A stretch of DNA of 46,577 nucleotides from Streptococcus sanguinis (GCF_003943655.1 NZ_RJMM01000005.1:12735-59311); one strand, 5' to 3'; shown: positions 16,501 to 25,065, counted from the first letter of the stretch. Made by a program: numbers and translations. Notes: generated from the sequence alone by a model not told the origin.

Positions 16501-19297
16501 AGCAGGTATCGCTGCTTCCATTTGGCCGTATGGAACCATCAATGACACTGTCAGCTATGCCACTGTAGTGAACGGTAAAGAGCTCTTTAGCTCAGATAAT
16601 GAGATTACCGATGCTTGGATGGGACAAAAACTCCAAAATCTCTTTGGTGTTCAGGGGCAAAGCTCTGGAACCAAGACAGGAAAAGATGCCAAGTTCCGCC
16701 GCTTGACAGAAGCTGAAGCGGAGCAAAAAGTTAAGAGCTACCAGATTACCGCTCTTGACCAAAGCAGCGCAAATGAAGTGACAACTGAGAAGCTAAATGC
16801 TGCTATCCTGAGAACAAGTACTTATCAAGACAAGCCAGGTTACAAGGCAGAAAATGAACAGCTTTATCAGAACCTCGAGCGCTTTATGCCTTTCTACAAC
16901 CAAGAGTTCTTGATTCACGAAGCCAATAAGCTGGTGGATGCTGGTAAGGCGGGAGATCTGTTGACTAAGAAAGTTCTATCAGTTCAAGCCCTGAAAGGCA
17001 ATCAGTTTGTTGCTAGCGGAACGGATGCAGATAAGATATTAGTCCATTTTGCAGACGGAAGCAAGACCATCTACAATCTTCAAAATCAAGCACGATTTGA
17101 ACAGACTGCTCTGCCGGAATATCAGATTGCAGAGCTTGACACAGTCTATACTCCAAATCACTCAACGGCAGTCAATGAAGACTTGCTGACCCAGCTGACT
17201 GAGAGCTTGAAGAGTTTTGAGCTGTACAGTGATGAAGTCTATCGATCTGTTGGTCTTCCAAATGATAATGACAGGGTCAACAAAGTCAAGCGCCTCTTCT
17301 TGGATGAATCTCTGGCTGAGGTGAAAGCCAACTTGCAGGATATGATTGGTAAGCTCTTGGCCAATGAATGGACACGATTCCATGCTGACAATCCAGCAGC
17401 CAACGAAGCTCTGAAAGCTAAAATCGAAGAGAACAAGACCGCCATCATGCTCGGACTGACCTACCTCAACCGTTATTACGATCTCAAGTTTGGCGACTAT
17501 AACCTCAAGGAGCTGGTGCTCTTCAAACCAGACTTCTATGGTGAAAAAGTGCCATTGTTGGATCGCTTGATTAAGATTGGACGTTCGACAGAAAATCAAC
17601 TGAAAGGGGCAGACAATGTCAATATGTTTGCACGTCAGTTGAAGGCTGAGTCCAAGGCTAGTGATTTGGTGGCTTACTTGGATTACAACCGTCGCCTGCT
17701 GACTGACTTTGCGGACATGGATACTTGGTTCAAGGATGCAACTCGAGGCTTTATTCAGTTTGAAGAACGCCAGTCAGAAGTCGAGGAGATTAAGACTGCT
17801 AAGTATCGCGTCTTTGATAACCTCAACTCGGAGTACTTCAGCAACTATATCCTTCCGCTGCTAACCTTGAAGAATACGCGCTTAGCCATTCTGTCAAACT
17901 ATAGCACGATGGCCTTTGTCAACAGAGACAAGCGTCGGTCATGGTCTGATGAACGATTTAATGCGCGCATCAAGGAAGTAGCGACCCAGCATAGAAATCA
18001 CGTAGACACTTGGTACAAACTGCTCTCAGATGATATCAAGTCCAGAATGGTCAAGGAAAATGTAACGGCTGTATGGGATGGTTTTGATGTAGAAGGACGC
18101 GGCTGGATTGATGTCAACGGAAATGATAATAAGGGCAATCCTTATGCACCATCCCGCGAGTTCTTTAACCTAGTTGGTGGCAGAGCTGGTGGCTGGTACA
18201 AGTCAAATGGCTATGGCGCCCATGCTGCCGGTTCAATCCGTGTTAACTTTGAGGCCTTTGACCTCTTGACAGAATACGGTGTGTCCGTCTTCACGCACGA
18301 GCTCACCCACGTCAATGACAGAGATATTTATCTGGGTGGACATGGCAGACGACAAGGTATCGGACCAGAAGGTTATGCCCAAGGTATGCTCCAATCACCT
18401 GTTCCTGATCAGCCAGGTTGGGGTGCTTTGGGTCTCAATATGGCCTTTGATCGTCCAAATAATGGCAGCCTCATTTTCAATAGCTCGCCAAGTCTCTTCA
18501 AGAACCGAGCAGACATCGACCATTACATGAAGGGATATAATGATACCCTCATGCTGCTGGATTACCTTGAAGGCCAAGCGGTTGTGGATAAAGGAAATGA
18601 AGCAGCAGCCAAATGGTTCAAGAAGGTTGAACCGAAAGTTGTAGATCCTCGAACCCAATATGACGTCGTAAGAGAGTTGACGGCTGAGGAGAAAGCGGCC
18701 ATGTCAGTCTCTTCTGTAGAGGACTTGGTTGACCAAGGCTTGCTGTCTAACCGTGCTGTGGACAATCGAACCTATAACCCTGCTGATTACGACTCTAGTT
18801 ACATTGCTATTGACTTCATGACGGGTATCTATGGTGGCGGTCAAAACAATACTGGAGCACCAGGCGCCTTGATGTTCAAGCATAATACCTTCAGAATCTG
18901 GGGTTACTATGGCTATGAAAAAGGCTTTGTAAGCTATGCTTCTAATAAACACCGTAAGACAGCCAATGAGCAAGGTGTGACTGGTTTGAGCGATAACTTT
19001 ATCATCAAGCAAATTTCTGAAGGCGAATTTGAAACCATGGAAGCCTTCAAGAAAGCATACTTCAGACAAGTTGCTGAGAAAGCTCAAAACTTAGGAATTA
19101 AGCCAGTGACAGTCAACGGAAAAGTCTACAGTACTTTTGAAGAGCTGAAGGCCGGTTTTGCAGAAGCTGTTGAAAAGGATCTGAAGAAGGCTCGTGTCGA
19201 TGAACGCGCAACCAAGGACTTCAAGTATGCTGTCTTTACGCAATTGCTCAAGAACACCAACAGTTTTATGGATGAAAACTCTATTTGGGGTTCCTAA
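13565..19297 (+). CDS. Cell-surface M26 zinc metalloprotease (ZmpB/ZmpC/IgA1-protease family)
   Basis: This 1910-residue surface protease starts at GTG 13565. YSIRK (residues 14-18) opens a signal helix (KLSVGVGSVAVAALIFGSS). Unusually, but as in the M26 family, the sortase motif LPSTG is N-terminal (98-102), followed by hydrophobic helices. A repeat region (about 283-411) and a G5 domain (about 420-500) come next, then an M26 N-terminal domain with GLUG-like repeats at about 815-930. The catalytic site is HELTH (H1578, E1579, H1582) with third zinc ligand E1602 in GPEGYAQG. Relatives cleave IgA1, mucins or host receptors; this paralogue's substrate is not decided. It is a single-gene unit. 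Confidence 0.93.
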   Translation: MKRFEKVQERIQKYSIRKLSVGVGSVAVAALIFGSSLSSSTVAADEVGGGATAHYSYVEEQELTEQEKGLIKKGLPENLQTGENYYLIYRKQDGQTVLPSTGNNGQPLLSLFAGTAILAVLVFSRKKSGKLLGVLLLGSLGQTLLQSPQAFALENRELLSYNRQVAVSSAVSEADVTIAGYNYIGYFTASDLRTLTETKPTSLSAGQEAQAQAEVSESAKEASDSIDRAAQAGLQYQLNPDESDSGQIGNLPTPAPAPNLSPAPQPSNPPIETAKGESLQEPALPEYSGAVNGESLVQAETPVYTAPVVTVGDTAPVESALPEYTGGVNGESLVQADNPVYDAPVATVSDVAPVEPALPEYTGGVNGESTVQADNPVYDAPVATVSDTAPVEPALPEYTGGVNGESTVQPEQPSLHTDIKLETIEPQVVNKTDDSKYLDEETTVDGTPGQKEIVTSYEVLDGNRISEPQTTERILHEVVDTVVTRGSKARINKEELSKQLALAAAVDPAVYTNQSYQQLQAIKNMAATVYQTSSSQDEVDAGVNQLKQALADLLALKAAPTLTVSAVKKDELQKSVQIQYQLTDRDQAFTSAHVRLKKDGQLIAEQNLTAGQLTASFSGLDYYTPYKIETILSYDLGNGSESQELAQETVQLDLKKVELKSITNVALMKVENGQTKLMPTLAEKPANLDQYYLHFTSDQFKDTVLPVTSIEEVVVDNQPVFKIQAQLPNLLQRSTTGLQNSFDFYLEKAKKREGNVYYDFQDLLDGIKENPSGTFILGRSISAKLIDKPANSKSYLQGEFKGQLIGGQNGERHAILDLAHPLFDTITGGTVKDIDFKRVNMVYPDSQAGDTIATIAARLKNKGIIENVNVQGYLEGRDHIAGLVNNIEGQSRVENVSFKGRIKSKGGNSVTGGIAGTNAMSLVKRAYVEADIWVKSGQNAGMLVAQNFTDYSGTGWGNWGRLMQSVAKGKLEDAGSRNSAGIAASIWPYGTINDTVSYATVVNGKELFSSDNEITDAWMGQKLQNLFGVQGQSSGTKTGKDAKFRRLTEAEAEQKVKSYQITALDQSSANEVTTEKLNAAILRTSTYQDKPGYKAENEQLYQNLERFMPFYNQEFLIHEANKLVDAGKAGDLLTKKVLSVQALKGNQFVASGTDADKILVHFADGSKTIYNLQNQARFEQTALPEYQIAELDTVYTPNHSTAVNEDLLTQLTESLKSFELYSDEVYRSVGLPNDNDRVNKVKRLFLDESLAEVKANLQDMIGKLLANEWTRFHADNPAANEALKAKIEENKTAIMLGLTYLNRYYDLKFGDYNLKELVLFKPDFYGEKVPLLDRLIKIGRSTENQLKGADNVNMFARQLKAESKASDLVAYLDYNRRLLTDFADMDTWFKDATRGFIQFEERQSEVEEIKTAKYRVFDNLNSEYFSNYILPLLTLKNTRLAILSNYSTMAFVNRDKRRSWSDERFNARIKEVATQHRNHVDTWYKLLSDDIKSRMVKENVTAVWDGFDVEGRGWIDVNGNDNKGNPYAPSREFFNLVGGRAGGWYKSNGYGAHAAGSIRVNFEAFDLLTEYGVSVFTHELTHVNDRDIYLGGHGRRQGIGPEGYAQGMLQSPVPDQPGWGALGLNMAFDRPNNGSLIFNSSPSLFKNRADIDHYMKGYNDTLMLLDYLEGQAVVDKGNEAAAKWFKKVEPKVVDPRTQYDVVRELTAEEKAAMSVSSVEDLVDQGLLSNRAVDNRTYNPADYDSSYIAIDFMTGIYGGGQNNTGAPGALMFKHNTFRIWGYYGYEKGFVSYASNKHRKTANEQGVTGLSDNFIIKQISEGEFETMEAFKKAYFRQVAEKAQNLGIKPVTVNGKVYSTFEELKAGFAEAVEKDLKKARVDERATKDFKYAVFTQLLKNTNSFMDENSIWGS
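14411..14797 (+). repeat. 111-bp tandem repeats (37 residues) in the metalloprotease
   Basis: Three full units start at 14411, 14522 and 14633, and a partial unit starts at 14744 and runs to about 14797. The unit is ALPEYTGGVNGES followed by VQADNPVYDAP and VATVSD. Units 2 and 3 are nearly identical in DNA, while unit 1 has diverged. The Pro/Val-rich sequence probably spans the cell wall. The high DNA identity implies recent expansion or homogenisation. Confidence 0.9.
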
Positions 19298-19353
19298 GAA
19301 AAAGTGTCAGATTTGCTGCATGTGTAACTGCAAATAATGACCTTTAGCAATAT

Positions 19354-19430
19354 GCAATCAACAACCCATTTGAATTAGCTCTGTTTGTGTCGTCACTGAC
19401 AGTCTGATTCAGATGGGTTGTTATGTTGCA
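19354..19430 (+). repeat. Long near-palindromic hairpin downstream of the metalloprotease gene
   Basis: TGCAA (19354-19358) and AACAACCCAT (19360-19369), then GAAT, are complementary to ATTC, ATGGGTTGTT (19413-19422) and TTGCA (19426-19430). The stem approaches 19 bp with small bulges, around a ~35-nt loop. No T-run follows. It could be a processing or protective 3' structure, a small RNA, or a miniature-element remnant. Confidence 0.55.
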
Positions 19431-19490
19431 TAACGGCAACAAACAGTATCGATTATCTCTAATTCTTATATGGTATTTTCATAAAAATCT

Positions 19491-19537
19491 GTCCCCAGAC
19501 AGTTCCTGCTTTTAGGGCTTGCTGGGGGCTTTTTTTC
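19491..19537 (+). terminator. Rho-independent terminator upstream of truA
   Basis: GTCCCCAG (19491-19498) pairs with CTGGGGGC (19522-19529) with an inner AG-rich sub-stem and a T7 run. It closes the metalloprotease transcript. Confidence 0.8.
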
Positions 19538-19538
19538 C

Positions 19539-19547
19539 TGCTAAAAT
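19539..19547 (+). promoter_or_regulatory. truA: Extended -10 promoter of truA, apparently leaderless
   Basis: TGC-TAAAAT (19539-19547) follows the terminator T-run directly. A weak -35 (TTGCTG, 19520-19525) is 16 bp upstream. The ATG at 19554 lies 6 nt after the -10, where transcription should start, and there is no Shine-Dalgarno. Confidence 0.55.
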
Positions 19548-19553
19548 AAACAC

Positions 19554-20303
19554 ATGACACGATATAAAGCGATTATTTCCTATGATGGTTATGACTTTGC
19601 TGGCTTTCAGCGACAGCCCCATGCCAGAAGTGTTCAGGAAGAGATTGAAAAGACCCTGACCCGTATCAATAAAGGGCAGCCTGTGGTGATTCATGGAGCG
19701 GGCCGGACAGACAGTGGTGTTCACGCTCTGGGCCAGGTACTGCATTTTGATTTGCCTGAGGATCGTGATGAAGAGAAATTGCGTTTCGCCTTGGATACCC
19801 AGACGCCGGAAGATATTGATTTTATCAGTGTGGAGCAGGTATCGGAAGATTTTCACTCTCGCTACAATAAGCATAGCAAAACCTATGAATTTTTGGTGGA
19901 CATCGGCCGGCCTAAAAATCCTATGATGCGCCATTATGCCACGCATTATCCTTATCCGTTGGAGCTGGGTCTGATAGAAGAAGCGATTGCTCAGTTAGAG
20001 GGGACGCATGATTTTACTGGATTTACGGCTTCGGGGACCAGTGTGGAAGACAAGGTTCGGACCATTACCGAGGCCAAGGTCCGCTATGATGCAGAGCGTA
20101 ATTTTCTGGTCTTTACTTTTTCGGGCAATGGCTTTCTTTACAAGCAGATCCGCAATATGGTCGGTACCCTGCTTAAGATTGGAAACAAGCGCATGCCAGT
20201 GGAGCAGATTCAGAGGATATTAGCGGAGAAAGACCGCCATCTGGCAGGACCAACAGCTGGTCCAAACGGCCTTTATCTAAAGGAGATTCGTTATGAAGAA
20301 TAA
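19554..20303 (+). CDS. truA: tRNA pseudouridine(38-40) synthase TruA
   Basis: TruA isomerises uridines 38-40 of the tRNA anticodon stem to pseudouridine. The 249-residue protein carries the family's catalytic aspartate motif [15 protein letters not shown], an N-terminal [15 protein letters not shown] segment and the late [24 protein letters not shown] motif. No ribosome-binding site precedes the ATG and a -10 element lies 6 nt upstream, so translation may begin on a leaderless mRNA. Its end overlaps the next kinase gene by 11 bp, and the following two genes are also tightly packed. Confidence 0.96.
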   Translation: MTRYKAIISYDGYDFAGFQRQPHARSVQEEIEKTLTRINKGQPVVIHGAGRTDSGVHALGQVLHFDLPEDRDEEKLRFALDTQTPEDIDFISVEQVSEDFHSRYNKHSKTYEFLVDIGRPKNPMMRHYATHYPYPLELGLIEEAIAQLEGTHDFTGFTASGTSVEDKVRTITEAKVRYDAERNFLVFTFSGNGFLYKQIRNMVGTLLKIGNKRMPVEQIQRILAEKDRHLAGPTAGPNGLYLKEIRYEE

Positions 20304-21063
20304 GTTGATTTTAGCCCTTTCAGGCAATGATATTTTCAGCGGTGGCGGACTGCACGCTGATTTGACTACCTATACAGTCAATGGTCTGCATGGTTTCGTA
20401 GCTGTGACTTGCCTGACGGCTATGACTGATAAGGGATTTGAAGTTATTCCAGTTGAGGAAGAGGTTTTTGCCCAGCAGTTAGCCAGTCTCAAGGATATTT
20501 CTTTTTCTGCTATTAAGATAGGACTTTTGCCCAATCTGGAAATAGCAGAGCAGGCATTGACTTTTGTCAAGCAGCATGGGGATATACCAGTAGTCCTGGA
20601 TCCTGTTTTGGTCTGCAAGGAAAATCATGATTTGGAAGTCAGTGCACTGAGAGAAGAAATCATCAAGTTTTTCCCTCATGTCAGCATCATCACACCAAAT
20701 CTAGCAGAAGCTCAGCTATTAACCCAAAAAGAAATCAAATGTCTGGAGGATATGCAGGCTGCAGCCAAGGAACTCCATGATTTGGGAGCCAAGCATGTGG
20801 TGGTTAAGGGCGGCAATCGCTTGAGCAAGGAGCGGGCGGTGGATGTTTACTATGACGGCCGAGATTTTGAGGTCATGGAATCGCCAGTGCTGGCCTGCAA
20901 CAATACTGGAGCGGGCTGCACATTTGCTTCCAGCATTGCCAGTCAGCTGCTTCTCGGCAAGTCTCCGCTTGCAGCAGTTCAAATTTCTAAAGATTTTGTT
21001 TACCAAGCGATTCAGCGCTCAGATCAATATGGGGTGGTTCAGTATGAGAAATCATCAAGTTAA
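20293..21063 (+). CDS. ThiD/PdxK-type (hydroxymethylpyrimidine or pyridoxine) kinase
   Basis: This 256-residue ribokinase-like enzyme phosphorylates a vitamin precursor alcohol. It shows the N-terminal substrate region [48 protein letters not shown] and the anion-hole motif [15 protein letters not shown]. The cysteine in GAGC fits the dual ThiD/PdxK group. HMP and pyridoxine specificity cannot be separated by eye. ATG 20293 overlaps truA and is preceded by AAAGGAG. It overlaps the ECF S-component gene downstream by 20 bp, which suggests import and trapping of the same vitamin. Confidence 0.88.
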   Translation: MKNKLILALSGNDIFSGGGLHADLTTYTVNGLHGFVAVTCLTAMTDKGFEVIPVEEEVFAQQLASLKDISFSAIKIGLLPNLEIAEQALTFVKQHGDIPVVLDPVLVCKENHDLEVSALREEIIKFFPHVSIITPNLAEAQLLTQKEIKCLEDMQAAAKELHDLGAKHVVVKGGNRLSKERAVDVYYDGRDFEVMESPVLACNNTGAGCTFASSIASQLLLGKSPLAAVQISKDFVYQAIQRSDQYGVVQYEKSSS

Positions 21064-21526
21064 AAAATTAGTTATCTTAGCTTTCATCACAGCACTGTCT
21101 GTGGTTTTGGGGAATTTTTTAAAAATCCCAACTCCAACAGGATTTTTGACACTGCTGGATGCAGGGATTTATTTTACAGCTTTTTACTTTGGTCGCAAGG
21201 AAGCGGCTATTGTCGGAGGCCTTTCAGGCTTTTTGATTGATATGATTGCCGGCTATCCTCAGTGGATGATTTTCAGTCTTATTTGCCACGGACTTCAAGG
21301 GTTTTTTGCTGGCTTTGAGGGCAAGAGTCGCTATCTTGGTCTGGTCTTGGCTACAGTAGCTATGGTCGGTGGCTATGCCCTCTTTGGTAGTATTATGAAT
21401 GGTGTCGGGGCTGCCCTAGCCGAAATCTTAAGTAATTTTATGCAGAATGCATTTGGTTTAGCAGTTGGATTTGCTCTTTACAAGGCCTTCCCAGAGAGTT
21501 TGAAAAAGGCAGTCGCAGTGAAATAA
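21044..21526 (+). CDS. ECF transporter S component
   Basis: The 160-residue, six-helix membrane protein resembles energy-coupling-factor substrate-binding (S) proteins: [25 protein letters not shown] near the N-terminus, DAGIYFTAFYFGRKEAAIVGGLSGFLIDM, and a C-terminal ALYKAF. S components bind a vitamin and dock on a shared EcfA-A'-T module, which is not in this window. The start at ATG 21044, within the kinase gene and after GGGGTGG, fits the family length better than any upstream start. Overlap with the ThiD/PdxK-like kinase points to a B6 or HMP (B1 precursor) substrate. Confidence 0.85.
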   Translation: MRNHQVKKLVILAFITALSVVLGNFLKIPTPTGFLTLLDAGIYFTAFYFGRKEAAIVGGLSGFLIDMIAGYPQWMIFSLICHGLQGFFAGFEGKSRYLGLVLATVAMVGGYALFGSIMNGVGAALAEILSNFMQNAFGLAVGFALYKAFPESLKKAVAVK

Positions 21527-21538
21527 ACGAGGTGAGAC

Positions 21539-22102
21539 ATGGACTTAGCTAAGATTGGAGCAGAAACTCGTCAGATTGTTCTAGATGTTTTGGACAAGGC
21601 TGCCTTGGTCGAGGGAGATATTTTTGTTCTGGGGCTATCCTCTAGTGAGGTTGTCGGAGGACATATCGGTCAGAATTCCAGTCTGGAAGTCGGACAGGTC
21701 ATTGTCAAAACCATACTGGATATCTTAGAAGAGGAAGGTATCTTTCTTGCAGTTCAGGGATGTGAGCATCTCAATCGCGCCCTCGTAGTCGAAAGAACCT
21801 TAGCGGAAAAGAAGGATTTGGAGATAGTCAATGTTCTGCCTACTCTTCATGCTGGAGGCAGCGGTCAGCTAGCGGCTTTCCAATACATGAAAGATCCTGT
21901 CGAGGTAGAGTTCATTGTCGCTCAGGCAGGGCTGGATATTGGCGATACTGCTATCGGTATGCATGTCAAGCATGTGCAGATTCCTATTCGACCGATTCTC
22001 AAGGAATTGGGAGCTGCCCATGTCACGGCTTTAGCCAGCCGTCCCAAGCTAATTGGCGGCGCCAGAGCGGCCTATATAGAGGATAAAATCAGGAAGGGAT
22101 AA
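21539..22102 (+). CDS. TIGR01440 family (UPF0340/DUF436) protein
   Basis: This 187-residue soluble protein matches the UPF0340/TIGR01440 family (YwlG-like). Conserved features are [46 protein letters not shown] and [14 protein letters not shown] near the C-terminus. The biochemical function is unknown. ATG 21539 follows GAGGTGAGAC at the right spacing. It closes the truA-kinase-ECF cluster with 12 bp to the S-component gene, so it is probably co-transcribed. A role linked to cofactor salvage is only an inference from position. Confidence 0.87.
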   Translation: MDLAKIGAETRQIVLDVLDKAALVEGDIFVLGLSSSEVVGGHIGQNSSLEVGQVIVKTILDILEEEGIFLAVQGCEHLNRALVVERTLAEKKDLEIVNVLPTLHAGGSGQLAAFQYMKDPVEVEFIVAQAGLDIGDTAIGMHVKHVQIPIRPILKELGAAHVTALASRPKLIGGARAAYIEDKIRKG

Positions 22103-22116
22103 AAGGAAAAATAATT

Positions 22117-22144
22117 TTGAAAAAAACTCTAATTATGCTATAAT
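22117..22144 (+). promoter_or_regulatory. tig: Promoter of tig
   Basis: TTGAAA (22117-22122), a 16-bp spacer and TATAAT (22139-22144), with an extended TGC before the -10. A strong vegetative promoter. Confidence 0.88.
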
Positions 22145-22181
22145 GGGTTGTATTCAATAAATTTTAAGGAGAAATGACAGA

Positions 22182-23465
22182 ATGTCTGTATCATTTGAAA
22201 ACAAAGAAACAAATCGCGGCCTTTTGACTTTTAGCATCAGTCAAGAGAAAATCAAGCCTGCCTTGGACCGTGTATTTAACTCAGTAAAAAAAGATATTGC
22301 TGTACCAGGTTTCCGTAAAGGTCACCTTCCACGTGCTATCTTCAACCAACGTTTTGGTGAAGAAGCCCTCTACCAAGATGCGTTGAACGCTCTTCTTCCA
22401 GAAGCATACGAAGCGGCTGTCAAAGAAGCAGGTATCGAAGTAGTTGCTCAACCTCAGTTTGATGTCGAGTCTATGGAAAAAGGCCAAGACTGGGTCATCA
22501 AAGCTGAAGTAGTCACTAAGCCAGAAGTTAAGCTGGGTGCTTACAAAGACTTGGAAGTAACTGTTGAAGCTACTAAAGAAGTGACTGACGCTGAAGTAGA
22601 TGAGCGTATTGAGCGTGAGCGCAACAACTTGGCTGAGTTGGTTCTCAAAGAAGGTCCAGCAGCTGATGGTGATACAGTTGTGATTGACTTTGTTGGATCT
22701 GTTGACGGCGTTGAATTTGACGGCGGCAAGGGCGACAACTTCTCACTTGGATTGGGCAGCGGTCAATTCATCCCAGGATTTGAAGAGCAGTTGGTTGGCC
22801 ACAGTGCAGGTGAAACAGTGGACGTTGTCGTAACCTTCCCAGAAGACTACCAAGCAGAAGACTTGGCAGGCAAGGAAGCTAAGTTTGTGACAACTATTCA
22901 CGAAGTTAAAGAAAAAGAAGTTCCAGCATTGGACGATGAACTTGCAAAAGATATCGACGAAGAAGTGGAAACGCTTGACGAGCTGAAAGAAAAGTACCGC
23001 AAAGAATTGTCAGAAGCTAAGGAAACAGCTTATAAGGATGCGGTAGAAGCAGCAGCTATTGATCAAGCAGTAGCAAACGCTGAAATCGTTGACTTGCCAG
23101 CTGAAATGATCCACGAAGAAGTGCACCGTGCTGTTAATGAATTCTTGGGCAACATGCAACGCCAAGGAATCTCACCTGACATGTACTTCCAAATCACTGG
23201 CACTACTCAGGAAGACCTGCACAAGCAATACGAAGCAGATGCTGAGTCACGCACTAAGACAAACCTTGTCGTAGAAGCAGTTGCTAAGGCACAAGGTTTT
23301 GAAGCTAGCGCAGAAGAAATCGAAGCAGAAGTAACTTCATTGGCTACAGACTACAACATGGAAGTGGAACGTGTTCGCCAATTGCTTTCAGAAGATATGC
23401 TGAAACACGACATTGCTATCAAGAAAGCTGTTGAAGTGATTACAAGCACTGCGAAAGTGAAATAA
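22182..23465 (+). CDS. tig: Trigger factor (ribosome-associated chaperone, PPIase)
   Basis: Trigger factor binds the ribosomal exit tunnel and shields nascent chains. The 427-residue protein has the ribosome-docking signature GFRKGHLPR at about residues 44-52. A FKBP-like prolyl isomerase domain spans about 155-245 ([21 protein letters not shown]), and a long helical C-terminal chaperone domain follows. The ATG at 22182 is preceded by TTAAGGAG. Codon use is biased as in highly expressed genes. It is a single-gene unit with its own promoter and terminator. In streptococci the homologue (ropA) affects protease secretion, which may matter given the surface protease upstream. Confidence 0.97.
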   Translation: MSVSFENKETNRGLLTFSISQEKIKPALDRVFNSVKKDIAVPGFRKGHLPRAIFNQRFGEEALYQDALNALLPEAYEAAVKEAGIEVVAQPQFDVESMEKGQDWVIKAEVVTKPEVKLGAYKDLEVTVEATKEVTDAEVDERIERERNNLAELVLKEGPAADGDTVVIDFVGSVDGVEFDGGKGDNFSLGLGSGQFIPGFEEQLVGHSAGETVDVVVTFPEDYQAEDLAGKEAKFVTTIHEVKEKEVPALDDELAKDIDEEVETLDELKEKYRKELSEAKETAYKDAVEAAAIDQAVANAEIVDLPAEMIHEEVHRAVNEFLGNMQRQGISPDMYFQITGTTQEDLHKQYEADAESRTKTNLVVEAVAKAQGFEASAEEIEAEVTSLATDYNMEVERVRQLLSEDMLKHDIAIKKAVEVITSTAKVK

Positions 23466-23492
23466 GCTTCATCATTCAAAATGAGATCATTT

Positions 23493-23526
23493 GAAACTAG
23501 TGTACAGATGCACTAGTTTCTTTTTG
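23493..23526 (+). terminator. Rho-independent terminator of tig
   Basis: GAAACTAGTG and CACTAGTTTC form a perfect 10-bp stem around an 8-nt loop, followed by T5. Confidence 0.92.
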
Positions 23527-23558
23527 TACTTGTTCCGTGATTTTTCCTGGATTTTCTT

Positions 23559-23587
23559 TTGACGAAAATAGAAATTTATCGTACAAT
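23559..23587 (+). promoter_or_regulatory. rpoE: Promoter of rpoE
   Basis: TTGACG (23559-23564), a 17-bp spacer and TACAAT (23582-23587). Confidence 0.88.
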
Positions 23588-23650
23588 AGAAAGTAGCGAA
23601 AAATTGCAAGAGGGCGACAAGCCTTTACTTAATCTTAAAGGAGATCAACT

Positions 23651-24241
23651 TTGGAATTAGAAGTATTTGCTGGACAGGAAAAAAGTGAGCTTTCTATGAT
23701 TGAAGTGGCGCGTGCCATTTTGGAAGCCCGCGGCCGCGATCATGAGATGTATTTTAATGATCTGGTCAATGAAATTCAAAACTATCTGGAAAAATCAAAC
23801 AGTGAGATTCGTGATGCTCTGCCATTGTTCTACACAGAACTCAATGTAGACGGCAGCTTTATTCCGCTGGGAGATAATAAATGGGGCCTGCGTTCATGGT
23901 ATGCAATCGACGAAGTGGATGAAGAAATCATCGCCTTGGAAGAGACTGATGAGGACGACGCACCTAAGAAACGTAAGAAGAAACGCGTCAATGCCTTTAT
24001 GGATGGCGACGAGGATGCCATTGACTACAGCGATGACGATCCAGAAGATGAGGACGGCTACGAAGCAGATCCTGCTCTCTCATACGATGAGGAAAATCCA
24101 GATGATGAGAAGAACGAAGTGGAAGCTTATGATGCTGAAATCAACGAAATCGCTCCAGATGATCTAGGTGAAGAAGTCGAACTCAACGAAGAAGATGACG
24201 ACTACTCTGACGAAGATACGGAGACCGAAGAGGAAGAATAA
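23651..24241 (+). CDS. rpoE: DNA-directed RNA polymerase delta subunit
   Basis: Delta is a Gram-positive RNA polymerase subunit that speeds recycling and tunes response to initiating nucleotide. The 196-residue protein has the N-terminal HARE-HTH fold ([32 protein letters not shown]) to about residue 90. A basic patch (KKRKKKR) and a long Asp/Glu-rich disordered tail follow. The start is TTG 23651, fixed by AAAGGAGAT 6 nt upstream and the family's start MELEVF. It is flanked by its own promoter and terminator. Confidence 0.96.
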   Translation: MELEVFAGQEKSELSMIEVARAILEARGRDHEMYFNDLVNEIQNYLEKSNSEIRDALPLFYTELNVDGSFIPLGDNKWGLRSWYAIDEVDEEIIALEETDEDDAPKKRKKKRVNAFMDGDEDAIDYSDDDPEDEDGYEADPALSYDEENPDDEKNEVEAYDAEINEIAPDDLGEEVELNEEDDDYSDEDTETEEEE

Positions 24242-24248
24242 ATCAACC

Positions 24249-24284
24249 AAAAGAAGCAAGGGATGAAATCCCTTGTTTCTTTTA
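24249..24284 (+). terminator. Rho-independent terminator of rpoE
   Basis: AAGAAGCAAGGGAT pairs with ATCCCTTGTTTCTT around a GAA loop, ending in T-rich sequence. Confidence 0.88.
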
Positions 24285-24291
24285 ATATTCC

Positions 24292-24320
24292 TTGAAATAT
24301 AAGTTCGGAAGGTGTAGAAT
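24292..24320 (+). promoter_or_regulatory. Promoter of the B3/B4-domain gene
   Basis: TTGAAA (24292-24297), a 17-bp spacer and TAGAAT (24315-24320). Confidence 0.75.
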
Positions 24321-24361
24321 ACTAATAAAATTTAATAAAGAATAGATGGAGGAAGACTGCT

Positions 24362-25048
24362 ATGAAATTTGTCATTGATAAGAGTCTGGGTGATTTAGGC
24401 ATTAAGAGTGTTGCTATCGGGATTGCCAAGAATGTTAATCCGCAGGCAGAACTGTCTCCCTCATTTCTAAAAAAGAAAAAGGAAATGGAAGACTGGGCTC
24501 TGGCTTGCGACTTGGATGAGGTGCTTGAGTCGCCAGTGGTTCAAGGTTATATAGAAATACTGCAGCGCGTAGGTCGCAGTGTTAAGAAAAATCCTCCGAC
24601 GGTTCCCGCGCTGATTCGCAATATCCAGCACCGAGGCTCACTCCCTCATATTAATAGCATTATTGATATTTATAATGTTGAAGCCCTGCATTCTCTACTG
24701 GCTATTGGTGGGCATGATTTTGATAAGATTGAAGGTCAGATAGAATTCACCGTAAGCCAAAAGGAAGATGTTTTTCTGCCTATTTTGTCCAAGGAGAAGC
24801 ATGTTGCCAAGACGGACTATGTCTATCGGGATGCCAAAGGCATTTTGGCTTGGCTGGATGTTCGTGACAGCGAGTATTATAAGTTTGATGAGGAAACCAA
24901 GGACGCCATTTTCATCATTCAGGGGAATGCCAATACCTCTGTCGAAATGCGTCTGGAAGCCTTGGAGCGAATCCGACACGATTTAGCAGAGTGCATGCCC
25001 GATGTAGAATTCGAAACACATGTCATCAGTATTGGTGAAAATGGATGA
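24362..25048 (+). CDS. B3/B4 domain protein (PheRS beta editing-domain-like)
   Basis: The 228-residue protein looks like a free-standing B3/B4 domain, the module that edits mischarged tRNA within phenylalanyl-tRNA synthetase beta. Recognisable stretches are HRGSLPHINSIIDIYNVEALHSLLAIGGHD and YRDAKGILAWLDVRDSEYYK, then IQGNANTSVEMRLEALERI. These resemble the PheRS B3/B4 core. Free-standing members are widespread, and a trans-editing role for mischarged tRNA is reasonable but unproved. ATG 24362 follows ATGGAGGAAG. It has its own promoter between rpoE and pyrG and no evident operon partner. Confidence 0.82.
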   Translation: MKFVIDKSLGDLGIKSVAIGIAKNVNPQAELSPSFLKKKKEMEDWALACDLDEVLESPVVQGYIEILQRVGRSVKKNPPTVPALIRNIQHRGSLPHINSIIDIYNVEALHSLLAIGGHDFDKIEGQIEFTVSQKEDVFLPILSKEKHVAKTDYVYRDAKGILAWLDVRDSEYYKFDEETKDAIFIIQGNANTSVEMRLEALERIRHDLAECMPDVEFETHVISIGENG

Positions 25049-25065
25049 AAACCGACTGAAAATAT

